A DNA stretch of 64,000 nt from a bacterium (GTDB lineage Bacteria > Electryoneota > Electryoneia > Electryoneales > Electryoneaceae): positions 1 to 64,000 of the forward strand of contig JAHLLB010000019.1 in NCBI GenBank assembly GCA_020444425.1. The letters are read 5' to 3'. The position numbers and the translations under genes were made by a program. The number at the start of each line of letters is the position of its first letter. Position 1 is the stretch's first letter. Below are positions 1-9,103 of the stretch, piece by piece. Below the pieces are notes generated by a model. The model saw only the letters and a list, made by a program, of their open reading frames with translations. It did not search any database and had not been told where the DNA came from.

Positions 1-162
1 GCGAGATTCTGTCGGCGAATTAACGAAGCGGTTGGAAGGGTAACCTGGCTCTCTTGGACTAGTTCGACGATTTGGCTGGTTATCACCAAGCTTCTTGTTC
101 AAGACTTCAGCGCTTTATCTCCTGATTATTTCATACAGTTTGAGCAGCGACTCCTACAAATC
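1..162. other. No gene seen at left edge
   Basis: This stretch lies outside the left inverted repeat of the insertion sequence. I see no open frame with coding character, no RNA gene and no clear terminator. It may be the edge of a gene or spacer outside the window. Confidence 0.4.
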
Positions 163-1463
163 GAGACTGTTGAATTATCTATGACGTTCTAACCCGCTTT
201 TTGCGGTGTCTGTTTTGAAAACAGTCGATGATTGAGTCATTATTGCGACGTGATAGCGTATCAGGTCACGTTACTCATCATGAATTTGGTATTATTAGCG
301 TTTGTTCTTTGATAATCGTTCCTTGAAGACACACCAAGCCCTTGGTTTCATGTTCAGGTCGCTGCAAGCACCGGTTGTCGACGCAACGCCTTCAGCCGTT
401 TGCAATTCACCACAAGTCCAGTCATCAGGCCCTGAATCCGCATCTTCGCCAGACCCCAGAACCGCGCCTGGCCCAAGCCGTGTTGCGCTTTCATCTCCGC
501 GAAGTGACGTTCCACACGGGGACGCTGGCGACGAATCGCCTCATCCGGTTGATCCTGTGTCCGTTTGCGGATTATCCCGTCTTCGATCTTCAGCTTATGA
601 CAGTGGTTATGATTGTTCCGGTAGTCGTAGCCCTTGTCCGCCGTCACCGCCCATGGCGGATGCTCGCAAATCAGGTACGGGAACTCGCTGCCATCGTCGT
701 AATTGCCCGGTGTCACCCGCAAATCGGTGATCAGGCCGCTGTCGCGATCGAAACCGATGTGTGTCTTGTACCTGTAGAACTTCTTCTTCGACGATTTCGC
801 GCCGAAGGCTGCGTCCGGGTCCGGGCCGTTCGGAAGTTTCGGACCCTTCCCGCCGCCGCCGGAATCCTTGTTTTTCTTGCGCTGGTGCGGCCCGAACAGG
901 TCCACACGTGCGCGCACGTCGGTCGCGTCCACAAGCCGGAGACGGTCGGTGATCACACCTGCCGACCGCGCCTGATCAACCACCAGGTTGAAAATCCGCT
1001 GGAAACGGTCAGCGCCGAGACGCGTGCGAAACTTGCTGATCGTGCTGTAATCCGGCGCGGCAGCATCCACCGCCAGCCCGGCAAACCACTTGTACAACAG
1101 GTTGAATTGCACCGCCTCCTGCACCTTGCGGTCGTACAGCTCGCCGACGAACTGCAGAAAGACGATCTTGAACAACATCAACGGGTCGGTCGGACGGCCA
1201 CCCGTCGTCGAATACGGCTCTTCGACAATCGGGCGAAACTGTTCAAAATCAATCGCTTTGCCCAAGTCGAGCAACCAGTGGTCGACGTTGCGAAACGCCG
1301 ATTCATACACCGTGTCTTCAAAGAACGACGTCTGGCCGGAGGGACGGCGGATCATGACGATCTCCACGTAGCATGTTGATATCCATGATACGCGCTAACC
1401 GCAAAAACGACTCAAACGAGAGATCAATCAGAGACCGGCCACCAAGACTTTTTCAACAGTCTC
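163..1463 (-). mobile_element. IS5/IS1182-like insertion sequence
   Basis: A single transposase frame is flanked by a perfect 12-bp inverted repeat, GAGACTGTTGAA, at 163-174 and as its complement at 1452-1463. Ends of this type (GAGACTGTTGAAAAAGT) are common in IS5/IS1182-type elements. The right end keeps the longer A-rich extension and the left end diverges after 12 bp. No convincing target-site duplication is visible outside the ends. About 190 bp between the left end and the transposase stop carry no gene. The family call rests on the protein; the exact ends are inferred. Confidence 0.7.
354..1355 (-). CDS. IS5/IS1182-like DDE transposase
   Basis: The protein has about 333 residues. An N-terminal DUF772-like region (PLMLFKIVFLQF, then YSTISKFRTRLG) is followed by a DDE catalytic core. 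The acidic triad fits VDAT, ADKGYDY and the E of RVERHF, with the downstream K typical of the family (EMKAQHGLG). A basic, glycine-rich linker sits between the first two acidic motifs. I chose the ATG at 1355 because GGAG lies six bases upstream; a GTG at 1367 adds four residues without a ribosome site. The frame is uninterrupted, so the element could be active. It would move the IS by cut-and-paste. Confidence 0.85.
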   Translation of the reverse strand: MIRRPSGQTSFFEDTVYESAFRNVDHWLLDLGKAIDFEQFRPIVEEPYSTTGGRPTDPLMLFKIVFLQFVGELYDRKVQEAVQFNLLYKWFAGLAVDAAAPDYSTISKFRTRLGADRFQRIFNLVVDQARSAGVITDRLRLVDATDVRARVDLFGPHQRKKNKDSGGGGKGPKLPNGPDPDAAFGAKSSKKKFYRYKTHIGFDRDSGLITDLRVTPGNYDDGSEFPYLICEHPPWAVTADKGYDYRNNHNHCHKLKIEDGIIRKRTQDQPDEAIRRQRPRVERHFAEMKAQHGLGQARFWGLAKMRIQGLMTGLVVNCKRLKALRRQPVLAAT

Positions 1464-1734
1464 TATACATTTACGTCATTGTGCTGAATCGCGCACATAA
1501 TCCTTGAGTTCTAAGGCCGAAGTCCGAACTCTTCTATTAATGGCAATGTCCGTTGAATTGCGACAATCTGGGCGATGTGGGAGCAAGCTGCAGCACAAAA
1601 GATAATTTCTTGCTTAGACTGCTTGCTCGTCAGCTGTCTGGTGATTCAACATGCAGAACTTAATGACAGCGCCGTTCTGGCCAAAAATCGACCTACATGC
1701 GTGGAAATTTAAAATTCAGGTGATCAACCTACTA
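1464..1734. other. Intergenic, AT-richer, no gene
   Basis: This spacer lies between the right end of the insertion sequence and the stop of the beta-barrel gene. No coding frame or terminator is evident. About 80 bases near 1465-1545 loosely resemble the sequence at 33725-33810, which suggests shared debris of a lost element. Confidence 0.4.
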
Positions 1735-3039
1735 TTAGAAGTCAAAGCGGACCTTTAGGTAAACCATATCGTTGTCACTGTATTGTCCGAACGTACCTCT
1801 ACCACCGAAGAACAGGTTCGCGCCGAGTGTAAGATTCACTGCATCGGCAAATGAATAGTCCACTGACGGCCGCACGAGGGCGTCTGACTCATTGAAGCCG
1901 ATATAAGAAAAGAGTTCCAAGCCGAGCGTTTCGCGCATGAATGTATCTCGAAGCGACAAGGTCATCATGTTGTCAAATTCATCAGCAAGCACGGCATCTT
2001 GGTGGTCGAGAACGGCGGTTTGGATAAACTGACTGGAGATTGTTGTGCCTGCTATGTCCCGGGACAGGCCGCCCATCCAATGGATGTAGTCGTTCTCTAT
2101 GGCGCCGACCGGAATTGTCTTCGTCTTGGTCTCGAACCAGGCACCCTTTACAAAAGCTGCCTCGCCAGTGAATACCCACGGACCGACCGTCGTGCTCGCA
2201 CTGCCGCCTACAGTCAGAAGTCGATGATGTTCAGGGAGCACGACTAAACTGTCCGGTGCGCCAGGGAGGGAGCTCGGTTTTATTGCTGTTTGCAGTATAG
2301 GTTCGTCCTCCCACATCCAGCCTGCAATCAGTTCAAAGTCGTATGCTGACGAAATCATCGACCAGCGTGCGAATAGTTCGCTATTATCGAGGGAGGCCCC
2401 CACCTCTTCTTCAGAACGGTCAAATCTAGTCGGCATCGCCACCGAAAGCTCGAACGCCGGCCGCCAGAGACTCCCTTCTTCCGGAGCAATTGTCGGTGTA
2501 AATACAGGTAGCCAGACCAACTCGAATGTGTTGTTCCCGGTATAATAGTCCAACTTCGCAGCAGTCACCCCGATCCGGATTTCGCTGAAGTCTCGAAGCA
2601 GGAACTCGCTCAGATCCTTCGGACTTACGATGTCCGTGATGAACACACCGTCCGCTTTGCCCCAGACGATCTGCTGCTTTCCCATTCGCACGTCGAACGT
2701 GTCGAAGTACAGATCGACGTAGGCCTGCCGGAGATCGATCTCAAACTCATCCGTTCGTGGCGAAAGCGCCGGATCCGGGTACTGGTAGATGTACGGGTTG
2801 ACATGAAACCCGATCTGCGGCCCGGTCTTGTCGAAGCGCAGGTCGAGAGCGTTCTGCACGATGGCGTAGTCGCCGTCCTGCTGTGTCAGCGCACCGATGT
2901 AGCTGCGCACGTACCCGGACCGGTCGACATCACCAAACTGGGCTAACGCCGGCGGCAAGGCGACAAGTAACATGATCGCAGCGATGAGGGCGTGTGCCGC
3001 GCTCACCCGCGGCAGTGGCTGGAACCGTTTCATCCTCAC
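1735..3039 (-). CDS. Outer-membrane beta-barrel protein, DUF1302-like
   Basis: The protein has 434 residues, with an N-terminal signal peptide (hydrophobic run about residues 16-33, ending ALAQ). The rest is rich in alternating beta strands with aromatic girdles and ends in ...VRFDF, with the terminal phenylalanine expected for BamA-assembled barrels. The segment RQAYVDLYFDTFDVRMGKQQIVWGK resembles DUF1302/alginate-export type porins. Its GTG start overlaps the stop of the LolA-like gene (GTGA); an ATG lies two codons further in. Fixed linkage to an RND exporter and a LolA-like carrier suggests it is the outer-membrane partner of a lipid-trafficking or export pathway. The substrate is unknown. 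Confidence 0.7.
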   Translation of the reverse strand: MRMKRFQPLPRVSAAHALIAAIMLLVALPPALAQFGDVDRSGYVRSYIGALTQQDGDYAIVQNALDLRFDKTGPQIGFHVNPYIYQYPDPALSPRTDEFEIDLRQAYVDLYFDTFDVRMGKQQIVWGKADGVFITDIVSPKDLSEFLLRDFSEIRIGVTAAKLDYYTGNNTFELVWLPVFTPTIAPEEGSLWRPAFELSVAMPTRFDRSEEEVGASLDNSELFARWSMISSAYDFELIAGWMWEDEPILQTAIKPSSLPGAPDSLVVLPEHHRLLTVGGSASTTVGPWVFTGEAAFVKGAWFETKTKTIPVGAIENDYIHWMGGLSRDIAGTTISSQFIQTAVLDHQDAVLADEFDNMMTLSLRDTFMRETLGLELFSYIGFNESDALVRPSVDYSFADAVNLTLGANLFFGGRGTFGQYSDNDMVYLKVRFDF

Positions 3040-3821
3040 ATCCCCCGCTTCATCATCCGTTCGGTGAACATGCCTGAGTCGACGCCGGTGTCGAGTTCAA
3101 CGTCCTTCAGCTTCATCCGGGTGCGATGGTCGGCCTGCACGTTGTGCATCTCGCTGTCGAGGATGATCCAGAAACCGTCGATCTGTTCGTACTCGGCGAC
3201 GTTCAACGTTTTCAGGTGGTCGCCATCCTCGTCATAGAACTCCTTCTTCAGCCCGATCCACTTGTCCTTGATAACCCAGGAAACAGTCCGGGAGTACATG
3301 TAGTCACTTTCCTTCGGCGTGGATTCGATCACATAGACCGGCTCACCATCAAGGGTTTCCTCGCGCAACAGCGTGTGGGTGTCCTCGTCGGGGTGGCGGT
3401 CGCCGAGATCGTCATAGGTGAAGTCGGAGCCCATGAAGGAGTCACTCTTCGAGTCGCTGGAGATGCGTTTCACCTTGCGCAACGCTGGCAGATAGATCCA
3501 CTGGTCGTCGTCTTTCGACGCGTCATCGTAACTCCAGTTCATGAACGAGGTGTTCTCGACATCGGCCGGCGCGAGAAAGAACATGATCTTCTTTTCGACA
3601 TCGCCGAAGTCACGCTGGAACTGGCGGATCGCGCGCACACGCTCCTCGCCCTGCGAATTGACGAGGGTCATAGTGAGGTTAGACGTCATGTCGTCGCCCT
3701 GGTCACGTTCGTACACATTCATCATGATCCTGTGTGGATCGGGGCTGTCTTGGGCAAACGTTGGCAATCCCGATGTGACAATCAGTGCCAGCAGCAGGAT
3801 ATGGATTGAGATGCGGTTCAT
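3036..3821 (-). CDS. LolA-like outer membrane lipoprotein-sorting protein
   Basis: The protein has 261 residues with a cleavable signal peptide (residues 1-23, ending TFAQ). The body matches the LolA-like family PF17131 that travels with MMPL exporters: a region around RAIRQFQRDFGDVEKKIMFFLAPADVENTSFM, then WIYLPALRKVKRI, then GSDFTYDDL. Such proteins have a half-barrel that can hold acyl chains, so a periplasmic lipid carrier between exporter and barrel is the likely role. It lies 52 bp downstream of the exporter and overlaps the barrel gene by four bases. It is not LolA itself, since no LolB or LolCDE genes are near. Confidence 0.8.
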   Translation of the reverse strand: MNRISIHILLLALIVTSGLPTFAQDSPDPHRIMMNVYERDQGDDMTSNLTMTLVNSQGEERVRAIRQFQRDFGDVEKKIMFFLAPADVENTSFMNWSYDDASKDDDQWIYLPALRKVKRISSDSKSDSFMGSDFTYDDLGDRHPDEDTHTLLREETLDGEPVYVIESTPKESDYMYSRTVSWVIKDKWIGLKKEFYDEDGDHLKTLNVAEYEQIDGFWIILDSEMHNVQADHRTRMKLKDVELDTGVDSGMFTERMMKRGM

Positions 3822-3873
3822 CGTTCGTTCTCCTTGTTCGGTCAGCCGGCGTGCTCAGCCAGCGTTTCTTCGG

Positions 3874-6195
3874 TTAATTGTGCTTGTCATGTTTCGGTTT
3901 CGGCAGAAACGCCTTGCTCGCGGCGAGGGCGATCAACAGCACGGTGACCGTGCCGAGAAAGCTGGTCGCCATGTTCAGCGATACGAAGGCACCGAGCGCA
4001 CGGTTGGGCGGAAAGACACTGCTCAGCAGGACGAGGAATCCGGCGATCACGACGAGCGCATTGAACAGGATTGCGCGGCCGGTGTGCTGCATTGCGCGTC
4101 GTGACGCGGCGCGCGCGTCCTTTTCGTCCCGCACGGCAATCCGGTAGCGTTCGACGAAGTGGACGGCGTAGTCGACTCCGATCCCGATCGCGATGCTCGC
4201 GATCAGCGCAGTGGTTGTGGTGAGGGGAATATGCAGCGCGCCCATCAGACCAAAGCTGATCAACGCGGTGACGGTGATCGGAATCGCACCGATCACACCG
4301 ACGAGCAGGTTGCGGAACATCAATGCAAGCAACAGGACAATGAGCCCGATGCTGAGCACCAGCGACTTGATCTGTCCCTCGAGGATCAGATCGGCGAACA
4401 CCATCGCCTTGTATCCTGACCCCGCGTAGTTGATCGTGATCCCGTGCCGCTCGAATGCATCGGCAAAAGGTTCGACGGCGGAAATGGCGTCATTCAGCGT
4501 GCGCGCATTGTCGCTCTTGAGCTGGAAAGCGAGGTTGGCCCGGTTGTAGTCGTAATTGACCACCTGCCAGAGGTTGTCCGGGTCGCCGCTCATCTCATAG
4601 AGCAGCAGGAATTGCGCCGTCAGGTCGCGCGTTTCGGGGACCCGGTAATACTCCTGCCGGTCCTCGTTCAGCACCATGTTGATCCGCTTCAGGTAATCGA
4701 CCAGCGATAACGCGCTGCCGACCTTCGGTCGAGCCAGCACCGAATCCTGCAACCGCGCCATCTCGCGCAGCACTTCGGGCTGTTTGAACACTCCCGCCGA
4801 ATCGGCCTCGAGGATTACGTTGAGCGTTGAGGTGCCGCCGAAATGGCGGTTGATGAAGGCGTCGGTCTGCACGATGTCACTGTCCTTCTCGAATTTTTCG
4901 AGGAAGCTGGAGTCGATCCAGAGCCGGGTCATCCCCCAGATCGAACCGGCGACAATCGCGGCCGTGAGTGTGAGCGTGAGCGAACGTTGGTTGAGCACCA
5001 AATCAGCGAAACGGTAGCCGAACGGACGATGTCTTTCGGCGTTCCGGACTCGTTCCTGCTTCACGCGCCTCTTGATCGGTCGTTGCGATACGCCGAACAC
5101 GAGCAACGTCGCAGGAAGAAAAACCAGCGAGAGCACCATCGCGGACAGCACGCCGAACGCAGTGAACACACCAAAGTATTTCACCGGCAGCACATCGGAC
5201 GTGAGCAGCGAAATGAAACCGACCGATGTGGTCAGCGAGGTGATCACGACCGGCTTCCACATCCCATGCAGCATCTCCATCACCACCGACCGTCTGTCGG
5301 CATGGCCGTCCCGCTGCTGCACGTGACGCAGGTGATTGTAGAGGTGGATGCCGTCCGCGACCCCGATCGCGATCAGAATCACCGGCAGCATCGTCGTCAC
5401 GGAATAAATCGGAATCCCGAGCAACCCCATCAGCCCGAATGTCCAGATCGAACTGATCAGGACAATCAGCAGGGTGATGATCGAATAGCGCACGCTCCGC
5501 AAAAGAAGAAAGAGGACAATCAGGATCACCGCGACAACGATCGGCACCATACGCTGCATGTCTTTCGGCGCGAGCCGGGCGAGTGTCCCTTCGACGATGG
5601 GACTGCCGGCGATGTGCACCTCTTCCGGCCCTTCATACGTCGCCGTCAACTCTTGCAGCCGGTCGTAGAACTCCTGGCTGAAAACATCGTCACCGATGCG
5701 CGCCACAATAAGCGTAACCGTTTCATCGTCGGACACCAGCCGCCCCTGCACCATCTCGTTGCCACGGACGGCATCACGCAGGGCGGCAAGTTCAACAGAA
5801 TCACGAGGCGCTTTGCTGTAGAACGCGCGCACGTCGAGGCCGTCTTCCGATCCAGCGATGTTCTCAGCCGTATACAGCGAGGTTACATCGTCTTTTTCGA
5901 TCTCCTCCATCTTCTGGAGGTCTTTCGTCAACTGACGGACTTTGGTCAACGTACCCGTGTTGTAGATGCCGTCCGGGTGTTCGATGGCGACCAGAATGCC
6001 ATCCTTGATGTCGAACCAGACTTCCGCCTGATCGCTGTAAATAAACGCGGGATGATCCTGCGGCATGTACTCGTCGAGGTCGGTTTCGAGTCGCGCGTTG
6101 TCGATCATTTCGACAGTGAGCCAGCCTGTGATCGCCAGGGTAAACGCGAGCACGAGGATCGGGTAGCGTATCAGAACGCGAAGTGTGGACATCAT
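3874..6195 (-). CDS. RND superfamily exporter, MMPL type
   Basis: The protein has 773 residues with the two-fold RND layout: TM1 near residues 10-30, a large periplasmic domain, a TM2-6 bundle about 215-370, TM7 about 400, a second periplasmic domain, and TM8-12 about 620-765. The TM4 and TM10 stretches (IAIGVADGIHLYNHL and IAIGIGVDYAVHFVERYR) carry the acidic residues that relay protons in MMPL proteins. At 773 residues it is shorter than drug pumps of about 1040 and fits lipid or hopanoid exporters. The start ATG at 6195 has GGAG upstream. It is the first gene after the operator at 6218-6233, so TetR control is likely. Confidence 0.85.
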   Translation of the reverse strand: MMSTLRVLIRYPILVLAFTLAITGWLTVEMIDNARLETDLDEYMPQDHPAFIYSDQAEVWFDIKDGILVAIEHPDGIYNTGTLTKVRQLTKDLQKMEEIEKDDVTSLYTAENIAGSEDGLDVRAFYSKAPRDSVELAALRDAVRGNEMVQGRLVSDDETVTLIVARIGDDVFSQEFYDRLQELTATYEGPEEVHIAGSPIVEGTLARLAPKDMQRMVPIVVAVILIVLFLLLRSVRYSIITLLIVLISSIWTFGLMGLLGIPIYSVTTMLPVILIAIGVADGIHLYNHLRHVQQRDGHADRRSVVMEMLHGMWKPVVITSLTTSVGFISLLTSDVLPVKYFGVFTAFGVLSAMVLSLVFLPATLLVFGVSQRPIKRRVKQERVRNAERHRPFGYRFADLVLNQRSLTLTLTAAIVAGSIWGMTRLWIDSSFLEKFEKDSDIVQTDAFINRHFGGTSTLNVILEADSAGVFKQPEVLREMARLQDSVLARPKVGSALSLVDYLKRINMVLNEDRQEYYRVPETRDLTAQFLLLYEMSGDPDNLWQVVNYDYNRANLAFQLKSDNARTLNDAISAVEPFADAFERHGITINYAGSGYKAMVFADLILEGQIKSLVLSIGLIVLLLALMFRNLLVGVIGAIPITVTALISFGLMGALHIPLTTTTALIASIAIGIGVDYAVHFVERYRIAVRDEKDARAASRRAMQHTGRAILFNALVVIAGFLVLLSSVFPPNRALGAFVSLNMATSFLGTVTVLLIALAASKAFLPKPKHDKHN

Positions 6196-6217
6196 GAGGT
6201 TACTCCATACGATGTTT

Positions 6218-6233
6218 GTTAACGATCACTAAC
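6218..6233. promoter_or_regulatory. Predicted TetR operator before the exporter
   Basis: The sequence GTTAACGATCACTAAC is an imperfect palindrome 22 bp upstream of the exporter start. Its right half matches the second palindrome at 6890-6909 (ATC, then TCACTAAC). Two related palindromes in front of the regulator and its neighbour fit an autoregulated TetR switch. Confidence 0.55.
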
Positions 6234-6292
6234 CTGCTGGGGCGCAATAAGAGCGTGTCAGGCGGGGATTTCCCCTCGGCCGTGTCTCCTCG

Positions 6293-6877
6293 TCATGGAG
6301 CAAGCAGCAGACGTTTCAACGTCTCGATCAGGCTTTCACCCTGCTGCTTCAGATCACCGCGAAACCCATTGATCCTCCAACGGGCGACAAGCACCCGCAG
6401 CGACCCCATCAACACGAGAGCGAGCGAATCCTGCGAAACATCCTTACGGATATCGCCCTGCTCCTGACCCAGCCGGATGAGGGAGGAGATGAGTTCATGA
6501 TAGTTGCTCATGATCGTAAGTACTTCGCGACGCAGCCGTTCGTCGTGGTGGAAGATTTCTTCGGAGAAAACCACTGCGGCCAGGGCAGGATTGTCGGCAA
6601 GCAGGTCGATCTGTCCTCGCAGCAACAACTCGCAGGATTCCACCGCCGGTCGTTTCTTCAGCAGCAGCAGTTCGAGCCGTTCCTGCATGTCTTCCTGAAA
6701 CGAGGTCAGGATGGCAAGGATGATGTCCTGTTTGCTCTCGAAATGGCGATAGAGCGCAGGCTCTGTGATGCCCACACGGCCTGCCAGATTCTTCATCGTC
6801 AGGCCCTGGATGCCCAGGTCCATGATCAATAGGGTGGCCTGTTGGACAATCTCCGTCTGTCGTTCCGTCAGTTTCAT
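6293..6877 (-). CDS. TetR/AcrR family transcriptional regulator
   Basis: The protein has 194 residues. The N-terminal helix-turn-helix is typical: ILLIMDLGIQGLTMKN-like helices, then VGITEPALYRHFESKQDIILAI at about residues 34-56. The C-terminal ligand domain is helical and divergent, as usual. It probably represses the exporter, LolA-like and barrel genes until a membrane-active ligand binds. It is separated from the exporter by 97 bp that hold one predicted operator, and it has its own copy upstream, so autoregulation is expected. The ligand cannot be read from the sequence. Confidence 0.85.
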   Translation of the reverse strand: MKLTERQTEIVQQATLLIMDLGIQGLTMKNLAGRVGITEPALYRHFESKQDIILAILTSFQEDMQERLELLLLKKRPAVESCELLLRGQIDLLADNPALAAVVFSEEIFHHDERLRREVLTIMSNYHELISSLIRLGQEQGDIRKDVSQDSLALVLMGSLRVLVARWRINGFRGDLKQQGESLIETLKRLLLAP

Positions 6878-6889
6878 CGCGCATCGGTA

Positions 6890-6909
6890 GTTAGTTATCG
6901 CTCACTAAC
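6890..6909. promoter_or_regulatory. Predicted TetR operator before tetR
   Basis: The sequence GTTAGTTATCGCTCACTAAC is a 20-bp palindrome with GTTAGT/ACTAAC arms, 13 bp upstream of the tetR start. The shared TCACTAAC half-site with 6218-6233 supports a common regulator. Confidence 0.55.
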
Positions 6910-7059
6910 CAAAGTAAGCAATCCTAGGCGCATGGATCAAGAGGCTGGAGAGTGTCGATCTCTCGCCGTGTCATTTTCAACTGTAAGCTTTTGGAAATGT
7001 GAGAGAACAGGAGTCTCCGACAACCTTGATAGGACATCTGTCCTGCTTGGAGTCAAGGT

Positions 7060-7776
7060 TCATAGTTCGGATGAACAAATCCGCGGTTTATTTCGATGCA
7101 CATCCTCTATCGAATTCATGTTATTTAGCCCATAGGCTCCACTCACCGGCTCAACAATCTGAACCCGAAGTTTTTTTAATCCCTTACGAAGTGAAAGACG
7201 TTGACTTTTCAGACGTTGGTTCCAGAAATGTAAGGTCGATGCAGGATAGAGCGCCGCGAGTGGTTCGGGTCGGTCTTCCATTCCAAGACAGATTACTTTC
7301 TTACTAGACTGAACATCCAGCTCAGCCTCGGCAAGTGGTGATTCTCCCGATTCGCTGACATGCCGTCCCTCAGGATTCGGGTCACACATTACTCGCATTG
7401 CATCAAGCAATCTTGTTAGATCCTCACTCGTCACCGCAGGCATGTCCACTGCAAGTACCAGCGCCCAGAGATTGGATGATGAAGAATCTGGAAAGCGTTT
7501 AGCGACATCCCGCAATGCCGTTACCAGGCCGCCCAATGGACCGCAATCTGGTCGAGCATCGGGAAGCCAGGTCGAGTCAGATGTGATTGAGCCCACCGGG
7601 TTGTCACCAACCAGTTGCGGTACTTCACCCAGAGTCTGTTCAATAACCAACGCGGCACGCTCGAGCAGGCTTAAGCCATCCCACTCGAGCGTACGTTTGT
7701 CGAAACCCATTCGTCTACTTTGACCGCCTGCGATCACGTAGCCAGAGATTATTGCCTTTTCCTGCTTCAAGTTCAC
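7060..7776 (-). CDS. mobA: Molybdenum cofactor guanylyltransferase
   Basis: The protein has 238 residues and links GMP to molybdenum-molybdopterin, giving the MGD form used by NarG-type enzymes. The nucleotide-binding signature is clear: VIAGGQSRRMGFDKRTL (about residues 14-30), then CGPLGGLVTAL, then VLAVDMPAV, whose Asp binds Mg. The GTG start overlaps the stop of the upstream hemerythrin gene (GTGA), so it is probably translated from the ric-hemerythrin transcript. The C-terminal half is rather divergent, but the length fits MobA. Co-expression with NO-stress genes fits a nitrate-respiration regulon. Confidence 0.88.
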   Translation of the reverse strand: MNLKQEKAIISGYVIAGGQSRRMGFDKRTLEWDGLSLLERAALVIEQTLGEVPQLVGDNPVGSITSDSTWLPDARPDCGPLGGLVTALRDVAKRFPDSSSSNLWALVLAVDMPAVTSEDLTRLLDAMRVMCDPNPEGRHVSESGESPLAEAELDVQSSKKVICLGMEDRPEPLAALYPASTLHFWNQRLKSQRLSLRKGLKKLRVQIVEPVSGAYGLNNMNSIEDVHRNKPRICSSEL

Positions 7777-8336
7777 GAGTTAACCGCAACATACCGGTTC
7801 ATCAAGGTCTCCGCAGATTTGGTCATCGCTTCAAGCTGACCATTCCCCTGGGCTACTTTTTCCTGATGATCGAACTCGTTTTCCATCGCCGCAAGCGCAC
7901 TGTCATCGACCGCGTTCAACGCCATTGGGTAGAGAATCTGGTCCTCCTTGTAGATGTGGCCCCGCAGCAGTTCAACAAACACCGTCAGGTCCTGGACCAA
8001 TCTGTCGAGTTTTGCCTGTTCGAGAGGATGCTCGAAGGATGATGCTGCCTGCATGCGTGCGACTAACCTGCGGCCTTCCTCATGTTCTACCAGCATGGCA
8101 CCGATTGGCCCCTGTTCACCGGGAAATCCAGCCTTGACCATTTCCGCAAAAAGATGATCCTCTTCCTTTGCATGATGATACTTGTCGGCATACTGCTGGA
8201 AAAAATATGCGAAGCGGTCAAGGTCAGCAAGCACCGGCCGGTGGTTGGCTTCCAATTGCTGGGTGAATTCTTCCAAAGCATCGAGGACATTCAGGATCAC
8301 CTGATGTTCCTTCATCAGAATTTGAATGGACCTCAT
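7773..8336 (-). CDS. Hemerythrin HHE domain protein
   Basis: The protein has 187 residues and one four-helix hemerythrin domain with di-iron ligands in order: MKEHQVIL, YHHAKEEDHLF, MLVEHEEGRRL and LLRGHIYKEDQILYPMA. Proteins of this type bind O2 or NO at a non-haem di-iron site in the cytoplasm. I chose the ATG at 8336 (GGAGG upstream, ATGA overlap with ric); a longer frame to 8435 lies inside ric and is unlikely. Position between ric and mobA points to a role in NO tolerance or iron-sulphur repair during nitrate respiration. Confidence 0.85.
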   Translation of the reverse strand: MRSIQILMKEHQVILNVLDALEEFTQQLEANHRPVLADLDRFAYFFQQYADKYHHAKEEDHLFAEMVKAGFPGEQGPIGAMLVEHEEGRRLVARMQAASSFEHPLEQAKLDRLVQDLTVFVELLRGHIYKEDQILYPMALNAVDDSALAAMENEFDHQEKVAQGNGQLEAMTKSAETLMNRYVAVNS

Positions 8337-9031
8337 GACGCCCTCCTTTCCTTTGCAAGCGCGCTTGGGAACAGCACGTTGTTCTCCAGGTGAATGTGTT
8401 TCTTCAACTCCTTCTCCAGGGTTTCCAGATTCCACCAGAATGCCCGCCAGGTGTTGCAGGCGTCATCAGGTAGCTGAAAGTCGGACGTGAGTTCGCGAAT
8501 CTGGTTCAGCACTAGTGCCACATCGTTGTGATCTCGAACCAATTGTTCAACCGTTTCCGGTACCTCCGCGCTTCGGCCCTCAAGGATCAATGGAAACAGA
8601 CGCTGTTCCTCATCGTCCAGATGCCTCAGCAGGTCAGCACGTAAAGCCTGGACAGATTCCCGCAATTGAGTGAGTGATGGTCCATGTGTAGGACCATGTG
8701 CCTCTTCAACACGCTGTGCGAGGATCATGAGTTGTGGTAGCACCTCACGGAGTGGTTTGTGGTACTTATCCACGATATGGCTAATCAACTCGTCCGTTGA
8801 CCGTGTCGTCCAGTTGATTTCTTCGGTATCGCTATCGCCGTCAATCGCAGCCTGCAGCTCGCCTGTGAGTTCTTCAGTCGTGAGATTTGCCTCTACACAG
8901 GCATTGTGCAGAGCACGATTTCCACCACAGCAGAAATCGAGATTGTGGTTAAGGAATACGTTCACGGTTTCTGGATATTCGGCGGCAATTCTACCCACCG
9001 TCCAAGTTGGGTCAATCAGGGTTTGGTGCAT
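8333..9031 (-). CDS. ric: Iron-sulphur cluster repair protein RIC (YtfE/ScdA)
   Basis: The protein has 232 residues. It begins with a ScdA_N (DUF542) domain carrying the hallmark NLDFCCGGNRALHNAC (about residues 29-45), followed by a hemerythrin-like di-iron domain with HIVDKYHKPLREVLP, LLRHLDDEEQRLFP, LVRDHNDV and LKKHIHLENNVLFP. RIC proteins repair nitrosatively or oxidatively damaged Fe-S clusters and are induced by NO in many denitrifiers. It is the first gene of the ric-hemerythrin-mobA operon. An FNR/DNR-type box lies about 80 bp upstream of the ATG. Length and motifs match the family throughout. Confidence 0.93.
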   Translation of the reverse strand: MHQTLIDPTWTVGRIAAEYPETVNVFLNHNLDFCCGGNRALHNACVEANLTTEELTGELQAAIDGDSDTEEINWTTRSTDELISHIVDKYHKPLREVLPQLMILAQRVEEAHGPTHGPSLTQLRESVQALRADLLRHLDDEEQRLFPLILEGRSAEVPETVEQLVRDHNDVALVLNQIRELTSDFQLPDDACNTWRAFWWNLETLEKELKKHIHLENNVLFPSALAKERRAS

Positions 9032-9103
9032 GGTGTAGTCCTCTCTATGGTACCTGGATTGGAGTTAGTAATGCCAAACTAACAAGATGCGGTAACGATC
9101 GCT

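Noticed and set aside
4843-6222. Long plus-strand open frame opposite the RND exporter
   Set aside because: It is antisense to a well-supported gene, has no motif, and follows from the high GC of the coding strand.
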